Assembly: GCA_050298535.1 (NCBI GenBank)
Contig: JBNKUI010000010.1
Coordinates: 1-64,000 of the forward strand
Reading direction: 5' to 3'
Source of the DNA: JABDMH01 sp050298535
GTDB taxonomy: Bacteria; Bacteroidota; Bacteroidia; Chitinophagales; Saprospiraceae
Length of the DNA: 64,000 bases
In this document: positions 18,272-27,259 of the stretch, piece after piece
How the letters are laid out: each line of letters begins with the position of its first letter
Position numbering within the stretch: position 1 is the stretch's first letter
Notes under the pieces: model-generated
Told to the model about the DNA's origin: nothing
Database searches by the model: none
Seen by the model: the letters and a program-made list of their open reading frames with translations, nothing else
Program-made: the position numbers and the translations under genes

Positions 18272-20353
18272 TTACGGCAAGGAAAATGCTACCAATGTGC
18301 CTCCTTTAGGCCGGGCTATCTTTGCACCTCCTGCGGAGATAACCACGTATTGTTTTCCATCGATAGCATAGGTACTGGGTGTGGCATTTCCATCGATGGG
18401 CAGGTCATGCTCCCAGAGAAGTTCACCGGTTTCCTTGTGGAAGGCACGAAACTTGGCGTCCTTCGTTGCTCCGATGAATACCACATCACCCGCGGTGACA
18501 ATGGGTCCTCCATAATTTTCAGTGCCCGTCACGGGTATGCCCCTTTGGGTAAGTTCCTCGTACTCACCCAGTGGCACTTTCCACTTAATCGTACCGGTGT
18601 TTAAGTCCACAGCGTTCAGTGTACCCCAGGGTGGCTTTATGGCCGGATAACCCTCGGAGTCATTCCATCGTTGAAAGCCACGGAATACGTACGGTTGCAC
18701 ATCTTCCTGCGATGTGGATGGAGCATTCGGTTCAGATTCACCAAATAGGTAATTGATTATGGCATTTCTTTTCCGATCTGATATTTCACTAAAAGAGGGC
18801 ATACGTCCGCCTCCATAATCCATCAAAGTGCCAACCGTTTCTTTGGTGTGTCTTGTGGCAATATCTTTTAGTGAAGGAAAACCGCCTTCAGGGTTGCCCG
18901 AAAGGTTTATTCCATGACAAGAACTGCATTGAATTTGATATTGTTGCTCGCCGTAAGGTAGTGGTGTGCCATCCGATTTTTTTGTCGGTATCATTTGATA
19001 GAACCATGGGATTTCATTTACATTGACATAAACAATACCCTCTGGGTCGGCCGCAGAGCCACCCCATTCCATTCCCCCATCAAAACCAGGAAATATGATG
19101 ATCTGTTCCAGGCTGGGTGGAGGATAGGAGCCATAACTTCCGGATTGACTCATCACGTCCTTACTAAGCTGGTTTGCTTTGAGCGAAATATTCGAGTAAT
19201 CTTCTTCCGAATATCGCTGACGTGTCAGTGGTGGTGGCTTCGTTGGGAAAGGCTGCGTGGGCCAGGCATCAAAGCCAGGAATCCGACTTGCTTCCACAGG
19301 CCGTTCCTCAATAGGCCATAGCGGCTCCCCCGTCTCACGATCAAAGACAAATAGCAATCCCATCTTTGTGCCTTGGGCTACCACGTCGACCGATTGGCCC
19401 TCATGTCGCACGGTAAGCAAGGTAGGGGGTGTACAAAGATCAAGGTCCCAAAGATCATGGTGCACCAACTGATGATGCCATAGACGCTCACCGGTATTCG
19501 CATCGAGAGCTATGAGACTGTTGGCAAAGAGGTTTTCTCCATAGCGATACCCACCATAAAAGTCAGGGCCCGCAGTCTCAGTCGAAGCGTACACGATACC
19601 TCTTGCCGTATCAATGGCGAGTCCTGACCAGTCAGAAGCTCCACCGGTACGCTCCATATAACCTTCCGGCCAGGTTTCTGATCCAAATTCACCAGGTCTT
19701 GGAAGGGTGTGGAATATCCACCTTCTTTCTCCGGATCGAACATCAAAAGCACGTACAGCTCCTGGAATATCCTCATTGACATTGGCTCCAATGATGAACA
19801 TATCTTTATATATATGGCCAGGAGTATTCAGCGTCACGTTAGGTCTTCCCTCGACGTCCATGCCATCGCCCAGGTGTATCCAGCCCCCTTCACCAAATGA
19901 AGATATGGGTTCGCCAGTATCTGCATCTAAAGCATAGAGCCACGAGCCACGTGATCCCAGAATTCTTTTATCATCACCATCACTCCAATACATCACACCA
20001 CGCTGATCACCGTCCCGTCCCGTCTCATGGACCTTCGATGGATCAAAAGACCATATCAGTGTGCCATCACCTCCGTCGACAGCGATGATCCGGCTGTGAG
20101 GCGTGACACTATACACGACACCATCGATCACCAGATTATTGGTCTGATACATGGCACTGTCGCCGGTGACATAAGTCCACGCTACCTCCAGCTGACTGAC
20201 ATTACTGGCATTTATCTGATCAAGTGGCGAATACTGCGTGCTCGAAGGACTGCCCAAATAATGAGCCCAGTCGACATTCTGCAAAGCTGTTTTGTCAGGA
20301 CGGCAGGATGCCAACATGGCCATCAGCATTACAATTCCGGGTTGTCTTAACAT
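18272..20353 (-). CDS. PQQ-dependent dehydrogenase (quinoprotein) with inserted cytochrome c domain, lipoprotein
   Basis: The 693-residue product starts with a lipoprotein signal ending MLASC (Cys17). The body is the eight-bladed PQQ propeller of the glucose/alcohol dehydrogenase superfamily, recognised from WAHYLGSPSSTQYSPLDQI at the start and from blade motifs such as ALDADTGE and ALDANTGERLWHHQ. A cytochrome c module is inserted between the last blades, with CSSCH at residues 476-480. It is expected to oxidise a sugar or alcohol in the periplasm and pass electrons through haem to the respiratory chain. The substrate cannot be read from the sequence. No PQQ biosynthesis genes are in the window. 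Confidence 0.92.
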   Translation of the reverse strand: MLRQPGIVMLMAMLASCRPDKTALQNVDWAHYLGSPSSTQYSPLDQINASNVSQLEVAWTYVTGDSAMYQTNNLVIDGVVYSVTPHSRIIAVDGGDGTLIWSFDPSKVHETGRDGDQRGVMYWSDGDDKRILGSRGSWLYALDADTGEPISSFGEGGWIHLGDGMDVEGRPNVTLNTPGHIYKDMFIIGANVNEDIPGAVRAFDVRSGERRWIFHTLPRPGEFGSETWPEGYMERTGGASDWSGLAIDTARGIVYASTETAGPDFYGGYRYGENLFANSLIALDANTGERLWHHQLVHHDLWDLDLCTPPTLLTVRHEGQSVDVVAQGTKMGLLFVFDRETGEPLWPIEERPVEASRIPGFDAWPTQPFPTKPPPLTRQRYSEEDYSNISLKANQLSKDVMSQSGSYGSYPPPSLEQIIIFPGFDGGMEWGGSAADPEGIVYVNVNEIPWFYQMIPTKKSDGTPLPYGEQQYQIQCSSCHGINLSGNPEGGFPSLKDIATRHTKETVGTLMDYGGGRMPSFSEISDRKRNAIINYLFGESEPNAPSTSQEDVQPYVFRGFQRWNDSEGYPAIKPPWGTLNAVDLNTGTIKWKVPLGEYEELTQRGIPVTGTENYGGPIVTAGDVVFIGATKDAKFRAFHKETGELLWEHDLPIDGNATPSTYAIDGKQYVVISAGGAKIARPKGGTLVAFSLP

Positions 20354-20478
20354 GCAGATTTGAAAATTGCTTTTGTAGGATTTTCTGGAGTACTTGGAAG
20401 ATGCAAAAAATATTACAATTCAGATGTTTAGATCCTGATATAGTGGTCATCTTAATACTGTGCCGCAGGGATTTGTTC

Positions 20479-21270
20479 TCAATCAATCAGCTTCTGATAA
20501 CCTTCTACGAAATAAGTGGTACGGCCACCTATTTTTATTTTAGCCACGGTTCCTTTGCCTTTCAGGACCTTATTTTCATCCGACCGCCATTTCCAAAACC
20601 AATCATCCGGATAGATTTGATAATAGGCATCCCTGTCACAGGCTTCTTTCAAGATTTTTCTCATTAGCTGATATAGGACATTTAAGTGGTGCTTACGCAA
20701 AGCACTGGCAGATGAGGCAGGATGGATTCTAGCCTGATAGCAGATTTCGTCGGCATAGAGATTCCCTATTCCGGCGATTAGTTGTTGATTCATCAGTACC
20801 GCTTTCAATGAAGTTTTTCGGTTTGAAAAAATAGCTTCAAATGCATCTTGCTCGATGGCCAGCGCATCGGGTCCTAACTTTATTTCTTGCAAGTACTGTG
20901 GTAGATCTTCAATGATCCTGATATTTGAGAATTTCCGAGGATCATTATATCCTAAAATCATCCCATCTGCGAATTGCATGTAAAAACGCTCGTACTGGGG
21001 TTGATCTTCCTTAGCAAAGTAATAAATGAGGTCCCCAGTCATTCCCAGGTGAAAAAGTATATAAATTCCATTGTCCAGGATGCCGAAGAAGTACTTACCC
21101 TGTCGGTAAGTGTCGATAAACCGTCGTCCCTCAAGTGCATTTTTAAATTGTTCGGCAGAGCGATTGCGCAGAATGACCGCATCATGCACCGAGACTTCAG
21201 TAATGTCCAAGTCCAAAACGGTCTTATGAAAGTTCTTCTTTACGGTATTTACCTCAGGTAATTCAGGCAT
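20479..21270 (-). CDS. Fpg/Nei family DNA glycosylase with zincless finger
   Basis: The 263-residue protein starts MPELPEV, giving the catalytic Pro2 and Glu3; Lys59 in RQGKYF corresponds to the beta-hairpin lysine. The H2TH region has IAGIGNLYADEIC. The C-terminal hairpin keeps IGGRTTYF with Arg250 but has no cysteines at all, so the usual four-Cys zinc finger is replaced by a zincless finger, as known from NEIL1 and viral Nei. It excises oxidised bases and nicks the abasic site. Whether it prefers 8-oxoguanine (Fpg) or oxidised pyrimidines (Nei) cannot be decided here, so no symbol is given. Confidence 0.92.
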   Translation of the reverse strand: MPELPEVNTVKKNFHKTVLDLDITEVSVHDAVILRNRSAEQFKNALEGRRFIDTYRQGKYFFGILDNGIYILFHLGMTGDLIYYFAKEDQPQYERFYMQFADGMILGYNDPRKFSNIRIIEDLPQYLQEIKLGPDALAIEQDAFEAIFSNRKTSLKAVLMNQQLIAGIGNLYADEICYQARIHPASSASALRKHHLNVLYQLMRKILKEACDRDAYYQIYPDDWFWKWRSDENKVLKGKGTVAKIKIGGRTTYFVEGYQKLID

Positions 21271-21381
21271 CTCTATGGGATCGATATGAGTTTATAAGAT
21301 TGCTGCTAAGATGCATTATTTCTTTTTTTTGGAAATCGATACATCCGCAGTTGATTGACCATGCAATACTATTTGATTTTT

Positions 21382-21591
21382 CGCAAAGCCGTAAAGTCGG
21401 CTTTCATCTAGTTTGAGACGGGAATCCAAATAACGGCTGTTCATCCCCTGGTTTGGTGGCCGAATCACAGATTCTGACCAAACCTTCCCCTTCGAAGGGG
21501 ACTTAAGCTGTTTAGGATTACAAAGTAGAAGAAAGATTTTTTGCTTTTATCCTATCTGATTTCTAGATAAGGCCGCAAGGAGTGCAAAGTC
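21382..21591. repeat. Octamer-repeat remnants and palindrome upstream of ychF
   Basis: Two degenerate tandem octamer pairs lie here: CGCAAAGC-CGTAAAGT at 21382-21397 and CGCAAGGA-GTGCAAAG at 21574-21589. Between them is a perfect 16-bp palindrome (21486-21501, TCCCCTTCGAAGGGGA). The first pair also folds into a 7-bp hairpin (21385-21404). The surrounding 550-base gap has no gene. Confidence 0.6.
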
Positions 21592-21680
21592 ATTTCGTAT
21601 TTGGGGAGCTTGAAGTTGGGTGTCTTTGTGAGAAAATCACTTGGCAATTGATTTAACAAAACGGTCAACGCTATATCGGT

Positions 21681-21729
21681 ATCTACAATCTACAATCTAC
21701 ACACCGGACACCGGACACCAGACACCGGA
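21681..21729. repeat. In-phase heptamer tandem repeat, 3 x ATCTACA then 4 x CACCGGA
   Basis: Three exact copies of ATCTACA are followed without a break by four copies of CACCGGA, the third with one change (CACCAGA). All seven units keep a 7-base register. The array ends about 90 bases before ychF. Confidence 0.95.
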
Positions 21730-21785
21730 AACCGACTAGAATAATAACATTTCATTGCAATTGTTCGGGATTAGCATCCAAATTC

Positions 21786-21793
21786 TATCTTTG
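21786..21793 (+). promoter_or_regulatory. Bacteroidota -7 promoter box for ychF
   Basis: TATCTTTG matches TAnnTTTG exactly and lies 27 bases before the ychF start. A TTG at 21761 could be the -33 box, with spacing slightly longer than ideal. Confidence 0.7.
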
Positions 21794-21820
21794 CCGCACT
21801 TTAATAAATGAATACAGATA

Positions 21821-22918
21821 ATGGCCTTAAAATGCGGTATTGTTGGTCTGCCTAATGTAGGTAAATCTACCTTGTTTAATGCTTTGACAGCTGCTAAAGC
21901 ACTGGCAGCAAACTATCCTTTCGCAACCAAGGAACCCAATGTTGGAATTGTGACTGTGCCGGATCCCAGACTTGATGAACTTGTACGTATCATAAAGCCA
22001 AAGTCCACGGTACCGACTACCATTGAGATTGTTGATATTGCGGGTCTCATCAAGGGAGCCAGTCAGGGGGAAGGACTGGGTAATCAGTTTCTGGCCAATA
22101 TCCGTGAAGTAGATGCCATCATACATGTGGTGCGTTGCTTTGATGATGGTCAGATTGTACACGTAGATGGAAGTGTAGATCCTGTCAGAGACCGAGAAAT
22201 TGTGGAGACTGAGTTGGTACTCAAAGATCTGGATAGCATGGACAAACGTCTGGAAAAATTAAGAAAGCAGGCAAAGGCGGGAACGAAGGAGGCCAAGGCG
22301 GCCGTTGCTGCCGGTGAGGAAATCATGAATCACCTACAAGAAGGTATTCCTGCCCGCTTGGGTTCATTCTCAGATGCAGCCAATGAGCTTTTGACAGAGG
22401 CTATGTTACTGACGGCAAAACCCGTGCTGTATGTCTGTAATGTGGACGAAACAGCAGTACAAGATGGCAATGATTACACAAAAGCCTTTCAAGAGGCAAT
22501 TGCGGATGATCCTTCTGAGTCTATCATTATATGTGCAGGCATCGAAGCAGATATTGCAGAACTTGAAGATCCTGAGGACCGGCAGGTTTTTCTGGAAGAT
22601 CTGGGCCTTAAAGAACCCGGGCTACATCGAATGATCCGCGCAGCATACAAACTCCTGAATCTGATCACCTACTTCACCGCCGGCGAAAAAGAGGTGAGAG
22701 CCTGGACGGTCCTGAGGGGATCGAAGGCCCCCCATGCGGCGGGTGTTATTCACTCTGATTTTGAGAAGGGCTTCATCCGAGCTGAAGTAATCAAGTATGA
22801 TGATCTGGTTGGTCTGGGCTCTGAAGCAGCCGTGAAAGAGGCGGGTAAAATGGCGGTGGAAGGAAAGGAATACGTGGTGAAAGACGGAGATGTAATGCAT
22901 TTCCGCTTTAATGTCTGA
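21821..22918 (+). CDS. ychF: Redox-regulated ATPase YchF (Obg-family)
   Basis: The 365 residues cover the complete family length. The P-loop is GLPNVGKST (9-17). The G3 region is DIAGLIKGASQGEGLGNQFL, and the G4 element reads NVDE instead of NKxD, the change that makes YchF prefer ATP over GTP. A coiled-coil insert and the C-terminal TGS domain (ending VVKDGDVMHFRFNV) are present. YchF binds ribosomes and affects translation and the oxidative stress response. A TAnnTTTG box lies just upstream. The gene converges with the thioesterase gene, 4 bases separating the stops. Confidence 0.98.
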   Translation: MALKCGIVGLPNVGKSTLFNALTAAKALAANYPFATKEPNVGIVTVPDPRLDELVRIIKPKSTVPTTIEIVDIAGLIKGASQGEGLGNQFLANIREVDAIIHVVRCFDDGQIVHVDGSVDPVRDREIVETELVLKDLDSMDKRLEKLRKQAKAGTKEAKAAVAAGEEIMNHLQEGIPARLGSFSDAANELLTEAMLLTAKPVLYVCNVDETAVQDGNDYTKAFQEAIADDPSESIIICAGIEADIAELEDPEDRQVFLEDLGLKEPGLHRMIRAAYKLLNLITYFTAGEKEVRAWTVLRGSKAPHAAGVIHSDFEKGFIRAEVIKYDDLVGLGSEAAVKEAGKMAVEGKEYVVKDGDVMHFRFNV

Positions 22919-22922
22919 GTTT

Positions 22923-23447
22923 CTAGACAAATAGGCGCTTCAAGTCTTTGGCGTCCTGAGGTTTCATACGACCTGCCAGGATCAGCCGTAGTTCTCTACG
23001 TCGTAGTGCGCCATTGAATAATTCTTCTTGCTTTTCATTTGTCATACTTACTGGTGCTACCGGTTGAGGTTTGTTGGTGGCTTTATCGATGGCAACAAAC
23101 GTGAAATAGGCTTCATTACATTTACGACGATTTCCTGTCATTGTATTCTCGGCATCGACGCGTACGTACACTTCCAGGGAAGTGTTGAAAACCCTTGTCA
23201 CCTGTGCCGTGAGGATGCAGATTTCGCCTAAATTAATCGATCCCCGAAAAGAAATATTATCCACGGAAGCCGTCACTACAGGTATCTGAGCATGGCGCAT
23301 GGCACACATGGCGCAAACGATATCCATCCACTTCATCAGATTACCTCCCATGAGATTGCCCAGATGATTCGTGTCATTGGGCATGACCAGTTGAGTCATG
23401 GTGGTTACCGATTCATCTACGGTTTTGATGTTTCCCTTTTCCTCCAT
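22923..23447 (-). CDS. Acyl-CoA thioesterase, hotdog fold (YciA/BACH-like)
   Basis: The 174-residue protein carries the thioesterase core PNDTNHLGNLMGGNLMKWMDI, with the Asn/Asp and GG residues typical of hexameric acyl-CoA hydrolases, and a second strand pattern SVDNISFRGSINLGEI. It hydrolyses fatty acyl-CoA to free acid and CoA in the cytoplasm. The start overlaps the 3' end of lipB by 31 bases; the N-terminal TVDESVTTMTQL segment aligns with family starts, so the overlap appears real and suggests coupled translation. Confidence 0.93.
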   Translation of the reverse strand: MEEKGNIKTVDESVTTMTQLVMPNDTNHLGNLMGGNLMKWMDIVCAMCAMRHAQIPVVTASVDNISFRGSINLGEICILTAQVTRVFNTSLEVYVRVDAENTMTGNRRKCNEAYFTFVAIDKATNKPQPVAPVSMTNEKQEELFNGALRRRELRLILAGRMKPQDAKDLKRLFV

Positions 23448-24166
23448 TTGGCTTCGGCTTCAAATAATGTTGAAAACTGATTTACGATTTCGGTCTTTAA
23501 TGTGATGAGATCTACCTCATGTCCCAATTCTCGGGACATGGAAGTGACAGTCTTATCCTCCTCAGCGATGCCACAGGGCACCATACCGTTAAAGTAGTTA
23601 AGGTCATTATTGACATTGAGCGCGAATCCATGCATAGTCACCCATCTGCTCAGGTGCACGCCAATAGCGCAGACTTTTCGGTAGGATTGATCATCATCTG
23701 AGATCCAAACACCTGTATACCCCTTCATGCGCTGACCTCTAATACCGTATGTTACCAGGGTTCTGATAATTGTCTCTTCAATGTAGCGCACATATTTATG
23801 GACGTCCGTGAAAAACCAGTCCAGATCAAGAATAGGATAACCCACAATCTGTCCGGGGCCATGAAAGGTGATGTCACCACCTCGATTGATTTTAAAGAAC
23901 TCTACTTCTCCCCTTTCCAGTGCTCCCTTGTCTACCAGCAAATGGTCCTCCCTGCCCGTACGACCCAGGGTATAGACAGGAGGATGTTCGCAAAACAAGA
24001 AGTGATGTGTAGGCTTGATCCAGTGGTCCTCCTCTTTTTTTCGATTATCCCGCTTTATCTGTATCAACTCATCTACCAGCGACTGCTGAAAGTCCCAGGC
24101 TTCCTTGTAAGCAATCCGTCCCAGATCATTTACTTCTACGATGTTTTTGACCTCCCTCATACGCAT
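23417..24166 (-). CDS. lipB: Octanoyltransferase LipB
   Basis: The 249-residue protein has the family motifs HPPVYTLGR, RGGDITFHGPGQIVGYPI, KVCAIGVHLSRWVTMHGFA and the acyl-accepting Cys198 in VPCGI. LipB moves octanoyl from acyl carrier protein to lipoyl domains of dehydrogenase subunits. No lipA lies next to it. It is the middle gene of a tight - strand group: 13 bases after the flavin reductase gene and overlapping the thioesterase gene. An ATG at 24160 is an alternative start. Confidence 0.97.
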   Translation of the reverse strand: MRMREVKNIVEVNDLGRIAYKEAWDFQQSLVDELIQIKRDNRKKEEDHWIKPTHHFLFCEHPPVYTLGRTGREDHLLVDKGALERGEVEFFKINRGGDITFHGPGQIVGYPILDLDWFFTDVHKYVRYIEETIIRTLVTYGIRGQRMKGYTGVWISDDDQSYRKVCAIGVHLSRWVTMHGFALNVNNDLNYFNGMVPCGIAEEDKTVTSMSRELGHEVDLITLKTEIVNQFSTLFEAEAKWRKRETSKP

Positions 24167-24179
24167 CTCTACTTAAGTA

Positions 24180-24722
24180 TCAAAATTCAAGAAATTCTTG
24201 CATCTGGAGATTGAGAACTTTGATGGTATTTATATCGCTCAATAAGCCGGTATCATCCTTGAGATTCATGATGGACGAAATGGGAAGTCTGTTAGGAAGC
24301 ACGATCACTTTTAGATAGTTTAGAATGTTTGTCATGTGATCCATACCCCGCAGGTTACCTGCTCTTCCTGAAGATATTCCGGTAAGACAGGCCTTTTTCC
24401 CCTTGAATGTATCATCCTTGACTCGAACTGAAACTGCATCAAGAAATAGCTTGAGAATGCCTGGAATTCCTCCATTATATTCAGGAAATACGAACCAAAA
24501 CTTAGTGGCAGGCAGCAGATACTGATCCTGAATAGCAGATATTTCAGGTGGCTGATTCCCTTTCGCATACATCTCATTGCTGATGAAATCAGTGGGTAAA
24601 TTGGTTAATTTTAGTAGTTGGACATCCTCGGCACCCTCGCTCTTCAACATTTCATAAATAAATTCTGAAATGTTTTCTGTTTCACTGTTGGTACGATTGG
24701 TTCCGGAAATAACAGTAATCAT
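24180..24722 (-). CDS. NADPH-dependent FMN reductase family protein
   Basis: The 180-residue flavodoxin-like protein begins MITVISGTNRTNSET, the phosphate-binding loop of the FMN_red family, and has the second flavin loop FVFPEYNGGIPGILKLFLD and a GISSGRAGNLRG segment. It probably reduces FMN, quinones or azo compounds with NAD(P)H. It leads the likely operon with lipB and the thioesterase gene; no functional link to lipoylation is apparent. Confidence 0.93.
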   Translation of the reverse strand: MITVISGTNRTNSETENISEFIYEMLKSEGAEDVQLLKLTNLPTDFISNEMYAKGNQPPEISAIQDQYLLPATKFWFVFPEYNGGIPGILKLFLDAVSVRVKDDTFKGKKACLTGISSGRAGNLRGMDHMTNILNYLKVIVLPNRLPISSIMNLKDDTGLLSDINTIKVLNLQMQEFLEF

Positions 24723-24791
24723 GTACTACTTTAGAATTACGAAGTTAGGATTATTAAACTTGAGACCCGACTAATTGTTTCAGGATTGTTA

Positions 24792-24799
24792 TACTTTTG
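24792..24799 (+). promoter_or_regulatory. -7 promoter box for the UPF0173 hydrolase gene
   Basis: TACTTTTG matches TAnnTTTG and lies 44 bases before the ATG at 24844. Its position downstream of the TTG at 24775 argues against the longer reading frame. No well-spaced -33 box was found. Confidence 0.55.
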
Positions 24800-24843
24800 C
24801 GGTACAAAGAAAACACCTTAGGAGCGCCAAGTTGCAGAAACTC

Positions 24844-25524
24844 ATGACGAAAATTACTTACTACGGTCACTCTTGCTTTTCCTTCGATCTTGATGGGTTC
24901 CAGTTGTTAGTAGATCCCTTCATATCCGGTAACTCCTTGGCGGGTGATATCGATATAGAAGAGATTTCGGCTGACGCTATTCTACTGACCCATGGGCATG
25001 GAGACCATGTGATGGATGTGTCTAAGATTGCAAAGGAAGATACTCCAGTAGTGACTAATTATGAGGTTGCTAATTGGTGTGCCGATCAGGGACTCAATGG
25101 GGTGGGTATGAATCATGGTGGTATCTGGGAAGGTGCATTTGGTACGGTCAAATATGTTCCGGCCATGCATAGTAGTTCGCTGCCAGATGGATCTTATGGG
25201 GGAAATCCCGGAGGATTTGTCGTGCAGACTCCCAAAGCGAGATTCTACATTGCCGGCGATACCTGTTTGATGCAGGATATGAAACTGATCCCACTGCTTT
25301 GCGGGAAGCTAGACTGGTGTATTCTGCCAGTGGGAGGATATTTTACCATGCACTATCAGGAGGCGGTACATGCAGCTAAATTTGTCGAATGTAACCAGGT
25401 GATCGGTTGCCACTTTGACACATTTCCTCCGATAAAGATTGATCATGCAGACGCTGTTAGCACGTTTAGTGCGGCTGGAATTTCATTGAAACTTCCAGCA
25501 GTCGGAGAAACGTTTGATATATAA
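24844..25524 (+). CDS. UPF0173 metal-dependent hydrolase (metallo-beta-lactamase fold)
   Basis: The start at ATG 24844 gives 226 residues, the usual family length, and begins directly with MTKITYYGHSCF as family members do. The metal motif is THGHGDH, with His50, His52, Asp54 and His55. Further ligand regions are AMHSS and the AGDT loop. The physiological substrate of UPF0173 enzymes is not established. The gene lies 15 bases before parA on the same strand and may share its transcript. Confidence 0.93.
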   Translation: MTKITYYGHSCFSFDLDGFQLLVDPFISGNSLAGDIDIEEISADAILLTHGHGDHVMDVSKIAKEDTPVVTNYEVANWCADQGLNGVGMNHGGIWEGAFGTVKYVPAMHSSSLPDGSYGGNPGGFVVQTPKARFYIAGDTCLMQDMKLIPLLCGKLDWCILPVGGYFTMHYQEAVHAAKFVECNQVIGCHFDTFPPIKIDHADAVSTFSAAGISLKLPAVGETFDI

Positions 25525-25539
25525 AGATAAATTGAATAC

Positions 25540-26325
25540 ATGGGTAAGATCGTTGCCATAGCAAACCAAAAGGGAGGTGTTGGTAAGACCACTTCTGCTA
25601 TTAATTTAGGTGCTAGCCTGGCAGTGTTGGAATTCAAGGTCCTGATCGTGGATGCCGATCCCCAGGCCAATGCCACATCGGGTGTCGGAATCGACATTAA
25701 CAATGTGGAGCAAAGTCTGTACGATTGTATGGTGAACGAAACACCGGCTAAGGATGTGATCCTGAGCACAGATACTCCCAACCTGTCCATCATCCCCTCG
25801 AGCATCGATCTGGTGGGTGCTGAACTAGAGTTAGTCAGTCGATTCAGAAGAGAGTTTATTATTCGCGATCTATTAGTGGATGTAAAGGATGACTATGACT
25901 TTGTATTTATCGATTGCCTTCCGTCCCTGGGTCTGATTACTGTAAATGCACTGACCGCAGCTGATAGTGTATTAATCCCGATACAATGTGAGATCTTCGC
26001 ATTGGAGGGGTTACAGAAGCTTAAGAATACTATCGACCTGGTAAAACAACATCTCAATCAGGAGCTTGAGATTGAGGGTATCGTACTATCTATGTATGAT
26101 AAGCGTCTCCGGCTGGCAAATGTTGTTGTGGATGAGGTGAAGTCACACTCTGAAGATGTGGTCTACGATACGATTATACACAGGAATAGTAAGATAGGAG
26201 AAGCACCCAGCATGCATCAACCGGTCCTGATGTACGATGCGAATAGTAAGGGAACGACCAACTTTCTGAACCTGGCAAAAGAATTTTTGCTAAGAAATAA
26301 CGTATCCCTTAAGACCAACGTGTAA
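25540..26325 (+). CDS. parA: Chromosome partitioning ATPase ParA (Soj)
   Basis: The 261-residue protein carries the deviant Walker A motif KGGVGKTT (11-18), the VDADPQANATSG block and DCLPSLGLIT, all typical of chromosomal ParA. It binds DNA as an ATP dimer and moves ParB-parS complexes to segregate origins. It is followed by parB after 13 bases. Confidence 0.97.
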   Translation: MGKIVAIANQKGGVGKTTSAINLGASLAVLEFKVLIVDADPQANATSGVGIDINNVEQSLYDCMVNETPAKDVILSTDTPNLSIIPSSIDLVGAELELVSRFRREFIIRDLLVDVKDDYDFVFIDCLPSLGLITVNALTAADSVLIPIQCEIFALEGLQKLKNTIDLVKQHLNQELEIEGIVLSMYDKRLRLANVVVDEVKSHSEDVVYDTIIHRNSKIGEAPSMHQPVLMYDANSKGTTNFLNLAKEFLLRNNVSLKTNV

Positions 26326-26338
26326 TCAAAATGTCCAG

Positions 26339-27232
26339 ATGGCAAAAGTAAAGAAGCAAGAGCTAGGTAAGGGAATAAGAGCATTATTGGGTCCAAATCC
26401 GGATGCGGAACCTCCAAAAAAGGATAGGCAGGCCGAAGAAAAGGTAGGTGGCATCAACTGGATCGCCTTAACCACTATAGAAATCAATCCATTTCAGCCA
26501 AGAAATGAATTTGATCAGGGAGCCCTGGATGAACTGGCCGAATCTATCAAAACCTTTGGACTGATTCAACCTATCACAGTACGGAAGCTGGATGGGAGTA
26601 AGTATCAGCTCATTTCAGGTGAGCGTAGATTGCGTGCATCAAAGTTGGCAGAACTGGAAAGTGTACCCGCATTCGTAAGGGAAGCGAATGATCAGGAGAT
26701 GCTGGAAATGGCCTTGGTAGAAAACATTCAGCGCGAGGAATTAAATCCCATTGAAGTGGCTATCTCCTATCAGCGCCTGATCGATGAATGTGACCTGACA
26801 CATGACGCCCTGAGTGACCGGATTGGAAAGAATCGAAGTACAGTCACCAACTATATTCGCCTTCTGAAACTTCCACCGGCTTTGCAGCAGGCTCTCAAGC
26901 AATCCAGAATTAGTATGGGCCATGCTAGAGCCTTGCTAGGTATACCCACGCAGGAAGGCCAGATGATCGCACTGCAAAGAGTGCTACTTGATGACTTGTC
27001 TGTACGCGCTACGGAAAAATTGGTACGCGACTATACGGGAGGAAGCAAGAAGCAACCGGCTAGGAAGTCCAGTCTCTCACCCGAATATCAGCATGTAGTC
27101 GATCACCTTTCACAGACACTGGGTACTAAGGTGCAGTTAAAGCGTAAATCTTCAGGAGCAGGCACACTCGTGATCAAGTTTGGCTCTGACGACGAGCTGA
27201 ATGCGATCCTGGATGCTATGGAGGGCAACTAA
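26339..27232 (+). CDS. parB: Chromosome partitioning protein ParB (Spo0J)
   Basis: The 297-residue protein starts with the ParA-stimulating peptide region (ELGKGIRALLG). The ParB/Srx CTPase domain has INPFQPRNEFD and ISGERRLRA. The HTH domain for parS follows (about 150-230), then a C-terminal dimerisation domain. It loads on parS and spreads as a CTP-dependent clamp. I found no close match to the 16-bp consensus parS site in this window. Confidence 0.97.
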   Translation: MAKVKKQELGKGIRALLGPNPDAEPPKKDRQAEEKVGGINWIALTTIEINPFQPRNEFDQGALDELAESIKTFGLIQPITVRKLDGSKYQLISGERRLRASKLAELESVPAFVREANDQEMLEMALVENIQREELNPIEVAISYQRLIDECDLTHDALSDRIGKNRSTVTNYIRLLKLPPALQQALKQSRISMGHARALLGIPTQEGQMIALQRVLLDDLSVRATEKLVRDYTGGSKKQPARKSSLSPEYQHVVDHLSQTLGTKVQLKRKSSGAGTLVIKFGSDDELNAILDAMEGN

Positions 27233-27259
27233 TCATAGGTGTATACCGTTTTACGAGCA

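Noticed and set aside
21681..21729. Heptamer repeats as a CRISPR array
   Set aside because: The units are 7 bases long with no spacers, and no cas genes are in the window.
24775..24843. Longer start (TTG 24775) for the UPF0173 hydrolase
   Set aside because: It would add residues unlike the family start, and it lies upstream of the likely -7 promoter box at 24792-24799.
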